64,000 nt of DNA from Zanthoxylum bungeanum (taxonomy: Eukaryota; Streptophyta; Magnoliopsida; Sapindales; Rutaceae), in NCBI GenBank assembly GCA_019454045.1, contig SKCR01021401.1, positions 1 through 64,000 of the forward strand. Reading direction: 5' to 3'. Below, piece by piece: positions 33,893 to 46,018 of this stretch. Both the position numbers and the translations under genes were made by a program. Position 1 is the stretch's first letter. Every line of letters begins with the position of its first letter. Under the pieces are notes generated by a model. The model saw only the letters and a list, made by a program, of their open reading frames with translations. It ran no database searches and was not told where the DNA came from.

Positions 33893-35583
33893 TGATGAGT
33901 GGTAAAACTATCATTATTTCTCACTCATTTAACTTAATATTTTGTATAGTTTCTTGAGTTTTGTGAATATTTTGATGTGTTTTATGTTATTTTGTAGATA
34001 AATAAAGTTTCAGGACATTCTGGAGGTGGTTTGGAGCAAAACTGTGAAATTTGGTGAAATTTGGCAAAAAGGGTATTTTGGTAATTTTGGACGTCCCGAC
34101 ACAAATTTTGGTAATTTTGGACATCCCGACACCAAAATAAAGTTTCAGGACATTTTGGAGGTAATTTGGAGCAAAACTGTGAAACTTGGCGAAAAAGGTA
34201 TTTTGGTAATTTTGGGCGTCCCGACACCGATGGTATTTTGGTAATTGCACCACCATGCCACATGTCAAAAATTCAATGAGCCGTCTTTTTTAGCACACCA
34301 TGCCACGTGTCAAAAATTCAGCGATCCAAAAAAAATAATAATAAAAAAATAAAAATCAGAAAAATAATAAAAAAATCAAAAATCAAAAAATAATAATAAA
34401 AAATTAGATTTTTTTGCCTATAAATAGATTTCGAATTTTTAGTTTCAAATGTACCAAATCCTCTGTAAATATTATATAATAAAGAGTTCTTCATATTTTC
34501 TTCTTTTTCAGTTTTATTTACGCTTTGTAGTAGTAATTCTATTCTTACATGAGGGGGTAACTCCTCCATGATGAGGTAATAAGGTAATACTTTTACTTTT
34601 GCTATTTAGATTAATCTCCCTTAAAATATGATATATAAACTATTTAAAATCAGATTAATCAGGATACCGCCATTCCGGACGGTTGGTTTAAAATATCACA
34701 AGATTATATATTATTTTATGGGAGATATCTAAATAGTGAATTGTAGAAGTTAATTCCTTTTACCTTAGCATTTCTTTTTATTACTTTTCAGCAATTTCAT
34801 TTTCTGTCTTTTAAGTTTATATCAGCTTTAGTTATGTGTTGTAACTAAGTTAAATATCTAGGGTTGTGATAAAATCTAATATCATCGATTTAAAAAGGGT
34901 TAGATTATAGTTTGGGTAATTAAAGAATTATTTGTTGAGTCATAATCTTAATGCCTTTTTATTAACTGATCACTAATAAAATTGATTAGATAAAACTTAA
35001 AATGAACTAGACATAGAGATTTTAAGTTTAAAAGACCTTATATTCAACAACCCACGATCTTCTTTAAGGATAGATAAACCTTTAATAGATTTCCTTACAG
35101 GATATGAATATACATGTTGGGCGGGGGTAATCAATAATTGGAATTCAATCTTAATGAATCTAGGTAATTTAATTGACATAGACATATGGTTCAATTTGAT
35201 TATTCTAGGTATTTGTAAATGACCATCGGAAGAGGCTTTTACATAATTTAGTGTTCCAGATTAATAATTCAATATTTTACCCAACTATGATTTAACTACT
35301 TCATCTTTTAAAAGATATTAGAAAGATTCGCAACCCTAAATCTTTGAGTCTTTTATTTTCCTTAGTATTTTCTTTTGTCTTTTTATCTTTTTATTTATTT
35401 AGCAAATCTACAAATCAAATCATTTCAAGCAATCAATCACTCATCCCTCAATTAGATATTTGTAAATAAATAGTATCAACAATTAATAACAACAGTAGGA
35501 ATTAAGTCCTCGTGGGATCGATATTTTTATACTACTTGAACGATACGTGCGCTTGCGTTATACGTGTGTGTTTACGCTGGTCA
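33893..35583 (+). repeat. 5' LTR of element N
   Basis: 1691 bp. The U3 has three CGTCCCGACAC-type repeats (34091-34219) and gccacgtgtc just upstream of TATAAATA at 34419-34426. The 3' end carries the gatcgatatttttatactacttgaacgatac block shared with M and T. Confidence 0.92.
34091..34426 (+). promoter_or_regulatory. Predicted promoter of element N LTR
   Basis: TATA box TATAAATA at 34419-34426 inside gcctataaatag. Upstream are repeated gtcccgaca units and two ccac(a/g)tgtcaaaaattca units (34256 and 34301), the second with a G-box core. The same arrangement is in the 3' LTR (TATA at 39244). Confidence 0.6.
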
Positions 35584-35590
35584 AGTTTTT

Positions 35591-35607
35591 GGCGCCGTTG
35601 CCGGGGA
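35591..35607 (+). promoter_or_regulatory. Primer-binding site of element N (tRNA-Asp type)
   Basis: TGGCGCCGTTGCCGGGG lies 7 nt after the 5' LTR. It is complementary to CCCCGGCAACGGCGCCA, the 3' end of plant tRNA-Asp(GUC), the primer type of Athila-lineage elements. Confidence 0.9.
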
Positions 35608-35721
35608 CTTATTTTTCTTGAGTTATTAATTTTGAAGCTATCTAATTTACTTATATCTAATTTTCTTTATTATTATCTGTACTTTTTATTTCTCTCTTTT
35701 GTTTTCAGGTGATTAAAACAA

Positions 35722-36657
35722 ATGGAACATTTTGAAACATTACGAGCTTTACTAGAAAAAGATACACCCCAAATCCAGGAGCAACAATCTAGTTTTCTGA
35801 GGCCTGTTGTCCAGCCCAACAACTATCACTGGAAGCCAGAATCAAGCAATACTACATTTGCTCATCAGAATGAAATGGGGAGATGTGTAATATGTGATGG
35901 TAACCACCCGAGCGATCAATGTATATACCTTTCAGAGTGGCAGAATTATTGGAATCATTCAAGGTACGAAGAAGCATCACATTTTCCATCTTATCCACCA
36001 TCCATCTATGATCTTCATCAAGAACCAGATCCATCAGAGGAAGATCAATTGAATGACATGCTAAAAGATTGGCTCAAGAAACAAGAAGCTCAATTTGATG
36101 TACAAATTCAGAGTCAAGCGGTGTCTATACAGAGGATGACAGATCAAGTTAGACAATTAACAGAGAACCCGAATCACATATCTCACGGAGCAAATTCAAA
36201 TAATACTGAAGAAGCCTTTGAATATCCTAAGATTCATTATGACATCATAACAGAGGACGAGGCTGAACAGTATCAAGAATCAGAGGTACCAGTTCAGGAG
36301 CCTGCACCAACAAAGTCTCAATTTGAATTTTATTATTCTGACTCTGACGAGGATGAAGAAGCTGAGTTTCTTGTACTAACTGCACCAACAAGGAATGATG
36401 AAACTTTCCATCCTCAGAATGCAGATCTTGGAGAATGCTTTGCACTAATGTTTGAATACGATCTACCTAAGCCAATCAGTTCTCTCAGATCAGAGGATGA
36501 AGACCTAAAATCTGACATTTCTTTACATTCTCACATTGATATTTCAGGAGCATGTATCTCACAGATGACAGATGAAGCACTGAATGCTGAGATCCTAAAA
36601 TTCATATGTGAAGAAAAGGTGGAGCAAGAAGCCGAGCAAATAGAGGAGCAATTGTAA
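35722..36657 (+). CDS. Gag-like protein of element N
   Basis: A 311-aa intact frame. Residues about 52-65 form a zinc-knuckle-like CVICDGNHPSDQC (CxxC-x-G-x-H-x4-C), the nucleic-acid binding motif of plant gypsy Gag. The rest is acidic, with a Gln-rich coiled-coil-like stretch (residues about 110-150, DWLKKQEAQFDVQIQSQ) and repeated Glu/Asp clusters toward the C terminus. The capsid part normally N-terminal to the knuckle is nearly absent, so it is a C-terminal Gag remnant that has stayed open. Whether it is still made or selected is unknown. The start is the first Met after the PBS in this frame. Confidence 0.7.
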   Translation: MEHFETLRALLEKDTPQIQEQQSSFLRPVVQPNNYHWKPESSNTTFAHQNEMGRCVICDGNHPSDQCIYLSEWQNYWNHSRYEEASHFPSYPPSIYDLHQEPDPSEEDQLNDMLKDWLKKQEAQFDVQIQSQAVSIQRMTDQVRQLTENPNHISHGANSNNTEEAFEYPKIHYDIITEDEAEQYQESEVPVQEPAPTKSQFEFYYSDSDEDEEAEFLVLTAPTRNDETFHPQNADLGECFALMFEYDLPKPISSLRSEDEDLKSDISLHSHIDISGACISQMTDEALNAEILKFICEEKVEQEAEQIEEQL

Positions 36658-36982
36658 GACAAAATTAAAGATACAGTGAATTCAGGCGAAACATCACTAT
36701 TTTGGGGAGTACAATTTAGAGATATTACTCAGAAACTTGACAGAATGGAAATTCCATTCCAAGTCAAGCATCATACAAGACCTCCTAAATTTCTTTCTTT
36801 CTTTTAAGGAATCATTGGAGCAACAAAAGTTAAAAAGGTGGCACAAGCACTGAATGAGACAAAATTCTTTTTACCACCTTACCATTGGAAGAGACCCTTC
36901 AAAAGCAACGCATATGGGAATGTCTTTAATAGGACATCCAAAACGACGCTGAAACCGCCTTGACAAATGGATTTCAGTCACG

Positions 36983-37030
36983 TCTGGCTGAAGACGAAAA
37001 ATTTAGCGCTAGCAGGGAGGCAACCCATGC
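36983..37030 (+). other. Conserved GTCTGGCTGAAGACG...GGAGGCAACCC block in N
   Basis: The segment gtctggctgaagacgaaaa followed by tagcgctagcagggaggcaaccc matches 54168-54213 in element S almost base for base, in otherwise different surroundings. A similar gggaggcaaccc motif is familiar from plant Athila-type elements downstream of coding regions. TAGCGCTA is self-complementary. Confidence 0.7.
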
Positions 37031-38510
37031 AATTTATTATAAATCTTAACCTTTAATTTTCCTGTAGAGTTTCAGCTAATGAGATATGATCTTCTAAACT
37101 CTTCTTTTACTGTTTAAGACATTGAAAAATACAAAAAAATTAAAAAATTAATAAAAACAAAGGGCATATTTATAGCTAGGTGAGGGTTGGTGTCTTCCTT
37201 CACTCACTACCTTTTTATGAGGAAAAGCTGTGAAGGCACCTAGATAATCATTCACTTGTAGCGTGTTGTGATAAACTAGTTTGGAGGACTCGTTATTTAT
37301 TCCTGACACCAAGCGATAAGAGCTTAAGGGGCTTGGGTATTTAAGTGAGCCTCGCTCCACCCTCCCTCTGGGGAATCTACAACGAGAAGTCAATTCGACA
37401 GTTAGTCACACACCATAAACTCATTGGCACGTACCATAAGGTATAAAAAAGGTGCGTTCACTTGGTCGCTTCAACCCTTGAGTGAGAAGTCCTAGTTGTG
37501 AACAATCCTTCGTCAGCGAGAGCATTTGATTAAACTTCTAAAACCACATGTAAATTATAGTTATATGACCAGTAGAAATATTTTTTCTTTATGTTGACTA
37601 AAAAAGGTGGAATTGGTAAGAAATAGCTGTGTAAGGAATTCTCACTCCTGATACGTATTTTAAACCTAATTCAAAACAAGTTAATTTTTGTTTATTCACT
37701 TTTGAATTATTTAATCTGTAAATTCTCCATAAAACTGACTAAAATGGATCTTCATATACTTAGTTGGAAGGTATTATCAACATACATAGTAACATACAGA
37801 CATGAGGCGTAATTGAAAAGATTGTAATATTTAGTGCTATAGTTTAATTGGAGAAGCATCTCAAAAAAGTGATGGAATAAAACAAAAAAAAAACATATGA
37901 GATTCGAGTTATTAAGTCTGTAAGGGTGTTTTAACACCTAGTGCCCTAAAACCAACTGGTTTAGGAGTCACTGGCCTAAAGCTCATTACATGGATCAAAA
38001 AGATGATAGAAAAAAAAATACATATATTTGAAGTCTGAGTAATTAAGTCCTTAGGGGTGTCTTAACACCTGATGCCCTAAAGCCAACTGGTTTGGGAGCC
38101 ACCGACCTAAAGCTCGCTACATAGATGGAAGATATTGTATATAAATAAAAAATAAAAATAAAAAAATCAAAGAAAAGAAAAAATCAGAAAAATCAGAAAA
38201 TCTATTCCATTACTACAAAAAGGTGTGAATTTTGATAAAACTTTAGGACAAAAATATTACTCTCTTATCAACTGCACTTATGACCGTTGTGGGAAAAAAT
38301 GAGTTGTTTAATATTTTGTTGGCTGTGTATATGGAGAATGGTAAATATAATCGGAGAATTTACTTATTCAGTAATTTAAAAATGAAACAAAACAACTAGT
38401 AACTTGGAGTAGAAGTTTCACATGATTAGTCACTAACTTCTTTATTCTCTTTTCTCTTGTCTTTTTGCTTTTGTGTGCATTAGTTTCACTACCTTTTTAC
38501 TTTTATAAAA

Positions 38511-38637
38511 TGTTTGTGGGTATCATTGATGTAAACCCTCACGAGACTACAACCCGTCCACTAGGAACACCTAGGGGTTTAAAGGCTTGTTGCATATGCT
38601 AAATGCAATCGTGATCCCTACGAAAGTGGCTTAGTTA
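38511..38637 (+). other. Conserved non-coding block, copy in element N
   Basis: From tgtttgtgggtatcattg to gaaagtggcttagtta, 60 bp before the 3' LTR. Near-identical to 55272-55399 and to the reverse of 24768-24893. Includes the TTGCAT...ATGCAA hairpin and cctaggggtttaaaggc. Confidence 0.85.
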
Positions 38638-38660
38638 GATTTTATTATGTTATTTTATTT

Positions 38661-38696
38661 TGCTCGAGGACTAGCAAAATGTTAGGTTTGAGGGTG
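38661..38696 (+). promoter_or_regulatory. Hairpin and polypurine tract before the 3' LTR of N
   Basis: TTTTGCT-cgaggact-AGCAAAA forms a 7-bp stem and is followed by gttaggtttgagggtg abutting the LTR. The purine-rich end would prime plus-strand synthesis. Confidence 0.7.
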
Positions 38697-40407
38697 TGAT
38701 GAGTGGTAAAACTATCACTATTTCCCACTCATTTAACTTAATATTTTGTATAGTTTCTTGCGTTTTATGAATATTTTGATGTGTTTTGTGTTATTTTGTA
38801 GATAAATAAAGTTTCAGGACATTCTGGAGGTGGTTTGGAGCAAAACTGTGAAATTTGGTGAAATTTGGCAAAAAATGTATTTTGGTAATTTTGGACGTCC
38901 CGACACAAATTTTGGTAATTTTGGACATCCCGACACCAAAATAAAGTTTCAGGACATTCTGGAGGTAGTTTGGAGCAAAACTGTGAAATTTGGCGAAAAT
39001 GGTATTTTGGTAATTTTGGGCGTCCCGACACCGAGGGTATTTTGGTAATTGCACCACCATGCCACATGTCAAAAATTCAACGAGCCGTCTTTTTTAGCAC
39101 ACCATGCCACGTGTCAAAAATTCAGCGATCCAAAAAAAATAATAATAAAAAATAATAAAAAATAATAATAAAAAAATAATAAAAAATAATAATAAAAAAA
39201 TAAAAAATCAAAAAATAATAATAAAAAATTAGATTTTTTTGCCTATAAATAGATTTCGAATTTTTAGTTTCAAATGTACCAAATCATCTGTAAATACTTA
39301 TATAATAAAGAGTTCTTCATATTTTCTTCTTTTTCAGTTTTATTTACGCTTTGTAGTAGTAATTTTATTCTTCCATGAGGGGGTAACTCCTTCATGCTGA
39401 GGTAATAAGGTAATACTTTTACTTTTGCTATTTAGATTAATCTCCCTTAAAATATGATATATAAACTATTTAAAATCAGATTAATCAGGATACCGCCATT
39501 CCGGACGGTTGGTTTAAAATATCATAAGATTATATATTATTTTATGGAGATATCTAAATAGTGAATTGTAGAAGTTAATTCCTTTTACCTTAGCATTTCT
39601 TTTTATTACTTTTCAGCAATTTCATTTTCTGTCTTTTAAGTTTATATCAGCTTTAGTTATGTGTTGTAACTAAGTTAAATATCTAGGGTTGTGATAAAAT
39701 CTAATATCATCGATTTAAAAAGGGTTAGATTATAGTTTGGGTAATTAAAGAATTATTTGTTGAGTCATAATATTAATGCCTTTTTATTAACTGATCACTA
39801 ATAAAATTGATTAGATAAAACTTAAAATGAACTAGACATAGGGATTTTAAGTTTAAAAGACCTTATATTCAACAACCCACAATCTTCTTTAAGGATAGAT
39901 AAACCTTTAATAGATTTCCTTACAGGATATGAATATACCTGTTGGGCGGGGGTAATCAATAATTGGAATTCAATCTTAATGAATCTAGGTAATTTAATTG
40001 ACATAGACATATGGTTCAATTTGATTATTCTAGGTATTGTAAATGACCATCGGAAGAGGCTTTTACATAATTTATTGTTCCAGATTAATAATTCAATATT
40101 TTACCCAACTATGATTTAACTACTTCATCTTTTAAAAGATATTAGAAAGATTCGCAACCCTAGATCTTTGAGTCTTTTATTTTCCTTAGTATTTTCTTTT
40201 GTCTTTTTATCTTTTTATTTATTTAGCAAATCTACAAATCAAATCGTTTCAAGCAATCAATCACTCCTCCCTCAATTAGATATTTGTAAATAAATAGTAT
40301 CAACAATTAATAACAACAGTAGGAATTAAGTCCTTGTGGGATCGATATTTTTATACTACTTGAACGATACGTGCGCTTACGTTATACGTGTGTGTTTACG
40401 CTGGTCA
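38697..40407 (+). repeat. 3' LTR of element N
   Basis: 1711 bp, the same order of features as the 5' LTR. The main difference is an expanded A-rich tract at about 39133-39225. Confidence 0.92.
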
Positions 40408-43400
40408 ATCACCAATAAGATTGATGTGGTAAATCTAAAATAAATTTGACAAAGGAATTTTAGGTTTCAGCCTTAAACTTAATAGCCCACAATCTTCCTT
40501 GAGGATAGATAACCCATTAATAGATTTCCTTACAGGATAGACATATACCTGTCGGGCAGGGGTAGCCATAATTGGAACTCAAACTTAATGAATCCAGATA
40601 ATTTGGTTGACATAGACATATGGTTCAATTGGGTTAAACTGGGTATTTGCATCTGACCATCGACAAGGGCTTTCGCATAATTTAGTGTTCCAGGTTAGTA
40701 AACCGATTTATTACACAAACATAAAATAATCACTTCATCTTTTTAAAGATATTAGAATGATTCACAACCTTATATCTTTGTGTCTTTTGTTATTTTCCTC
40801 AGTATTTTCTTTTTTCTTTTTATTTATTTATTTATTAAGTAAATCTACAATCAACCAAATCAATCAAGCAATCATTCTCTTCTCCCTATAATTAGATATT
40901 TTTAAATAAATAGATTCAACAATTAATAACAACAGTAGGAATTAAGTCCTCGTGGGATCGATATTTTTATACTACTTGAACGATACGTGCGCTTGCGTTA
41001 TACGCGTGTGATTACGCCGGTCAGTATATATATTAGACAAAGACCCCATGATTTAAAACGTAGTGCGTAATTAAAACATAGTTTGTAATTGACATTGGGA
41101 AGTGTCACTATAAGTTGTATATCCTTAAATTAAGTTCCTGGTCAAGATTTACTGACACAGGTCGGTTAGTAAAATCCACTGAGACCAGTACGTGTCGTAT
41201 ATCGTACTAGGTCCGATGGTTTATCCCAATGAACCATGAGTCTTGAGAGACTCGTATAGACGTGTAGGTGTTTATTTGATAAACACTGAATGACTCACCG
41301 AAGATTTCCTAATAGACTGTACACCAACGTCAATAGGAATCTTCTCGATTTGAGTAGCATAGTGATTCTTTGACTTGAGATACCACTGTAGATTTATGAG
41401 TTATCATTCACACTTAGATGACAGTCACGTCACCGATCTATTTAGATCAGACCTCCGCCTGTTCGTTGGGTGTGGACTCATGCTCATGATAGCATATGAG
41501 TATCAATAAAGGATCTGTCAGTTCTGTCTACAGAGCATAGGTAGTCCATAATTGATTAGCAATCTGTTAAATCTATGGCCATAGTATACTTCAGAAGTGA
41601 GTTCTGAATGTTATTTAGAGATTGCTAATTGATACGTCGACGAGATTATCCATATAGAGATTTGACGTTTATATCTATATCTCTGGGATAATCCGGATAC
41701 CCGTGATGGAGGGATTATACGTATGCAGTGATCTCGACCTGTATGATTCAGCGAGTTTATCCGTGGTCGTCATAATTTACGGGTGGGTGAATTATTGACA
41801 CGAAATTTGATTCTGTGATAAATATGCATGAATCTATAGAGTCTCACTAATGAAATATACTCGTAGAGCACTAGGGCAACTGTTATGAATAATACTGATT
41901 ATTTATAACTCGTTTGACGGTCAAACGAAAAATACATGCGGTCGGGACCTAACGGTCATTTCCAAAATTAATGTGTATTTTATTTAATACTTGATTTTAC
42001 TAAATACACATGAATAAAATATCAATTTGTGATATTTGACTTATATCATTAATATATGTATTTGAGATATTTAATGTAAATATAATACATATATTTAAGA
42101 TATTTGTATTTAATTATTTAATTATATAAATGTTATATGATTAATATAATTAAATTAACAAATATCTTATTTCATGATTAACTTTATTTAGTTTGGAAAT
42201 GGCATGTTGCCATTGGAACACATTTTAGTATGCTTTATGAATAGATAAATGTTATCTAAATATTTAGCAAAATGTGTACCAATTATATTGAAACAAAACT
42301 TAAAGTATTTGATTTTTATTTTTTGTTGGAATTTCGGCCAAGTGGGATTTAATATAACAAAATTGTTTTCTTTTCATTTTCGCACTTAACAAGCTTCACA
42401 AATAATTTACAAATGGAGTTGAGAGAAAAATGTGGAAGAAATAAAGAAAACAAAGTCAAAATTTGGAATTTTTTAAAGTTTTTTTACACTTTCTTCTACA
42501 TAAAAATTATTTCAATTAATCTTATCTTCAATTGTGTTGCTAAGATTATATCTCTACTCTTTAAGTTTGTAATTTATATGGTTGTAATCTTGTTTGAAGG
42601 TGTTTAGCGTGTATGTTTAATTAATTAAGCTAATTAGGTGTAATTATGCTTAATTGCTTAATTAGAAATTAAAGTTGTCATTCTAGAGTTGATTAGTCAT
42701 TCATAATTAACCTAGAATTATTCTGATTAATTCAGGATTGTGAGACTTGATTGGTGTGGTAATTGGATGATTAAAGTGTTGAATTTTGTCAATTTAATGT
42801 AAATTGTCCAATTTCAGTAATTTATGAAATCATGGTTCTTAACCCATTCAAATTTTGTGGCTTTTCATATATATGATATAATTTGATGTATGTCAAATTT
42901 GGGATTGATTGGATTTGATCTTGATGTGTTTTGAACAAATTATGTCAAATTATAATAATACAAATCTGGGCTGTTTTCGTAATTCTGGAAAAATTTGGGC
43001 AGTTTCGAAATTCTGGAAAATTTTCTGGTTTATGTTGAAAATTGTATAAATTATTTTGGGATTGATTTGGAATCAATTAAATATGTATTTGACAATTTAA
43101 GGACCAAAATGATTAATTTGTAAAGTGTAGGGGTCTCATATCAATTAATGATAAATCTGATTTTTCAGATAAAAATTCAGTTTTTATTTATTGAGTAATT
43201 AGAATAAATTGGTTTATTTTAATTTCCCAAGAAAAATATTTATCAGAAATTGTTTTGGAGTGAAAATACGCGAAAATGTGAAAAACAGCGTTACCGGGTA
43301 ACGGCTGCCCAAACAGTGAACTGGGCATTATTCGGGCAGCCCACGAACTGTCCAAATATTTTAGGGCTGACCTGGGCAGTCTCCATGAGCATTGGTCGGT

Positions 43401-43655
43401 TGGTTCGGCCGGAAATGCGTTTTATACTATTTTACGGAAAAATATTTTCGTAAAAGTTTCGGGATGTTTCTATATAATTTATGTCGTTATATAATATCGA
43501 ATAAATATGTTTAGGTGAAATATGAATGAATTATTAATATTTGATATTGAATAATTTATTCCTCAGTTTAAAAATTGTAAACTACGATTTCGCCCGAACA
43601 ACGCTTCTTCCGCTGCGCCTCCCTGATTTGACCCCAACAAAAATGGTATCATAGT

Positions 43656-44640
43656 GAGTCTGATCCTGGACGCCTGATATGATTAGCCCTTTAAAATTGA
43701 ATGTTTAAATTAATCATTACTTAATACATGCATGTGTTTATTTAAGAAAAAACATCTTTTGTTGGAAAATCTCCGTTTAAATAAGGTTTTAAGAAAGTGA
43801 CTAGTATTAGGAATACTTGTTTCTTCGTCCGCCTTGTCAATACGGATGTAAATATTTTCATGATGCTATGGCTGTAACGTGCCAAAGCTGTGCAGTTATG
43901 GTTAAAGGTAGTTCATTTGCCCCGGTAGAACTTATATGATAAGAGACAAATTCAAGTGAAAGTGGAAATCCTGAACGTGCCAAAGTTGTCAGGACTACAT
44001 CGGTAGCTTGAGTTTTTCATTGATAAGTTTAACCTTGATACACCTCCTTGTGAACGTGCCAAAGTTGTCATAACGAGAAACGATCAGGACCGAACCCAAA
44101 AGTCACAGTGAGTGTGATTGACAATGAGTTGTCTACCTAATGAATATACGTAGGCGAGAACGTTCCAAAGCTGCGAGTCGAAATATATTCATGGGGTCCA
44201 CTTCCCATTATGGAATTCAATTTAATTATTGAATTCTCGTTTCCTTTGGGGATTAGGGTATTACATAAAGTAGTGGGAGACACTGCTAGGTTAAAAATCC
44301 TTAACTTATACGGTATGTAATATTATGTAAATTGTCTCTAATGTTGTTCCTTATTCTATTAGTTTAATAAAATTAAACTTTTATCCACTGCATACATATT
44401 ATATATGTTATCTGACTTCAATTATGGTTGCAGATTTCTAGAATATGTTCTAGATTAGAATATATAATGATATAATCCTTCTAGACAGAATAGTTTCTTA
44501 TGCAGTAAAGATTGACATTAATTGGTCCATGTCTCACATTTTTCACTGACATTAAGAAAACCCCATTAGGTATTTGTTTATCTAATAATGACGTTTCTTG
44601 GCTTTAGTGACATTCAGAGATCACGTGTCAGACACTATTT
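43656..44640 (+). other. Leader region after LTR Q with repeated GCCAAAG motifs
   Basis: Four copies of AACGT(G/T)CCAAAG(C/T)TG at 43876, 43973, 44053 and 44155, spaced 80-102 bp, lie downstream of the PBS-like site. No open frame. It reads like the untranslated leader of a copia element. Confidence 0.55.
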
Positions 44641-44643
44641 ATT

Positions 44644-45192
44644 TTTCAATTATTTGCAAATGGCCAAACAAGGAGAAGAGATTCAAAGGCAAAAAAGGCC
44701 GCGACCGAGGTCACCGTGCTGAATGATTCCCTCCGCAATGCCTCTACCGTTGTAAAGAGAAAAATGGATGATGCGGAGGATGAAGCTAAACATCTGAGGT
44801 GGGAGGCTGCAAGATTAGATTCCAAGCTCAAAGCGGCAATCAAGAGAAGGGATCAAGCCCGGGATGACCTGAAAAACCAAGAGGCCAAGCTGGAAGCGGA
44901 CCTGGAGAAGGCCAAGCTAGACGGGATTGAGGATTGTGCGGAGATCATTTCGATGTTAGTGCTCAGGGTGGACATGGGACCCGTCCATATTGCCATCCAT
45001 TACTGCAAGGGGGAGCTCTCGGAGGACGAGGCTCTTGAATTACTCGCGCCTATTCCAGAGCAGATTCAAGACCCAGAGCCTATAATTGCAGTTCCCATGT
45101 CCCCAATTCCTGAGGAGTTACAACCTGAGGCTCATGCCCCAATGTCCGAAGTGCCTGCAGGAGAAGTCGAAGCTCCTCCTGACCCAAACTGA
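44644..45192 (+). pseudogene. Coiled-coil protein fragment of probable transposon origin
   Basis: Open from about 44662 without an ATG in frame at its upstream end; the visible part starts GQTRRRDSKAKKAATEVTVLNDSL. Residues then form a strongly charged heptad-type helix (KRKMDDAEDEAKHLRWEAARL...KRRDQARDDLKNQEAKLEADLEKAKLDG), followed by VHIAIHYCKGELSEDEALELL and a Pro/Glu-rich tail to TGA at 45190. It looks like the C-terminal exon of a retrotransposon-associated structural protein, but I do not recognise the family. Confidence 0.45.
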
Positions 45193-45512
45193 GACTGAGA
45201 TCCCTTCTGTCGAGCCTAAGTCAGAGGTTTTACCCCTTGTACATGATCAAGTTGAACCAATCTCCCTTATGCGGGTTGAGGAATGAGGGTGACCCCAAGG
45301 GGGCCCTGTGTAACAAACAATATACACACACACACACATATATATATATATTATATATATATTATATATATATTGTAATAACATTCACACTTTCCCTTTT
45401 GCATCTCAAAGAATGCTTTTACTTCATTTCTTCCATACTTAGCATGATTTCCATTTCTCACATGTTAACTCGCTCTTCGGAGTTTGATCATGAAAGGAAA
45501 TTCTGATCCCAA

Positions 45513-46018
45513 CCAATTTGAATTTGGCCATGGGGGGGATATTCCAACCCCATTCCGATGATGATCCTCTCGGTGGGACGTAACCCGACCCCGAGCTGGC
45601 AGTACATTCGGCTCCGAGAGAATGTTACCTCCCGGACCAATTGAGATCTGGCCATGGGGGAGATGCTTTGACCCCATGCCGATGAATAATCCAGACTCGG
45701 TGGGACGCAACCCGACCCCGAGCTGGTAATACACTTGGCTCCGAGGGAATATTACCTCTCTGGACCAATTGAGATCCGGCCATATTGGAGATGCTCCGAC
45801 CCCATGCTGATGAATAATCTAGACTCGGTGGGACGTAACCCGACCCCGAGCTGGTAGTACACTTGGCTCCGATGGAATGTTACCTCCCCGGACCAATTGA
45901 GGTCTAGCCATGAGGGAGATACTCCAACCCCATGACGATGAATAATCCAGACTCGGTGGGACGTAACCCGACACCGAGCTGGCAGAATACTTGGTTCCGA
46001 GAGAATGTTACCTCACAT
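45513..46018. repeat. Tandem array, four units of 124-128 bp
   Basis: Units start ccaattgagatctggccatggggga and contain cgatgaataatccagactcggtgggacgtaacccgaccccgagctgg and ttggctccgagggaatgttacc. They begin near 45513, 45637, 45765 and 45893. Open frames that run through them on either strand reflect the unit length. GC-rich against its surroundings. Confidence 0.88.

Larger units (their letters stand above)
33893..40407 (+). mobile_element. Element N: complete gag-only LTR retrotransposon (Athila-like, TR-GAG type)
   Basis: Flanked by ATCAC (33888-33892 and 40408-40412). LTRs 33893-35583 and 38697-40407 begin TGATGAGTGG and end GCTGGTCA. The PBS TGGCGCCGTTGCCGGGG (at 35591) is an exact complement of the plant tRNA-Asp 3' end. 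One gag-like frame (35722-36657) is followed by 2 kb of non-coding DNA with three conserved blocks, then the polypurine tract. There is no protease, RT, RNase H or integrase, so movement would need enzymes in trans. The LTRs look nearly identical apart from an A-rich length difference near 39140, which suggests a recent insertion. Confidence 0.93.
32507..41023 (+). mobile_element. Solo LTR M, interrupted by element N
   Basis: TGATGAGCGG...CCGGTCA ends flanked by GTATA (32502-32506 and 41024-41028). Parts 32507-33892 and 40413-41023 join to about 2.0 kb. Ends and the last 600 bp are related to the LTR of N (shared gatacgtgcgcttgcgttatacg, cctataaatac TATA region at 32971), but the U3 differs. 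No internal region of its own is left, so M arose by LTR-LTR recombination before N inserted. Confidence 0.9.
32333..43639 (+). mobile_element. LTR of family Q, split by nested insertions
   Basis: The Q sequence runs 32333-32506 and resumes at 41029-43639 (joined length about 2.8 kb), ending cccaaca. A primer-binding-like site TGGTATCATAGT (43644-43655, two changes from the initiator-Met type TGGTATCAGAGC) follows, so this would be a 5' LTR. The break holds solo LTR M with duplication GTATA. The family matches 17586-19364 and the reverse of 61665-64000. Confidence 0.75.

Noticed and set aside
33982..34268. Repetitive open frames in all registers of the N LTRs (also 38765-39072)
   Set aside because: They come from short direct repeats in U3 and occur identically in both LTRs on both strands.
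43870..44170. CRISPR-like regular repeats (GCCAAAG motifs)
   Set aside because: Short imperfect motifs at unequal spacing in a eukaryotic retrotransposon leader.
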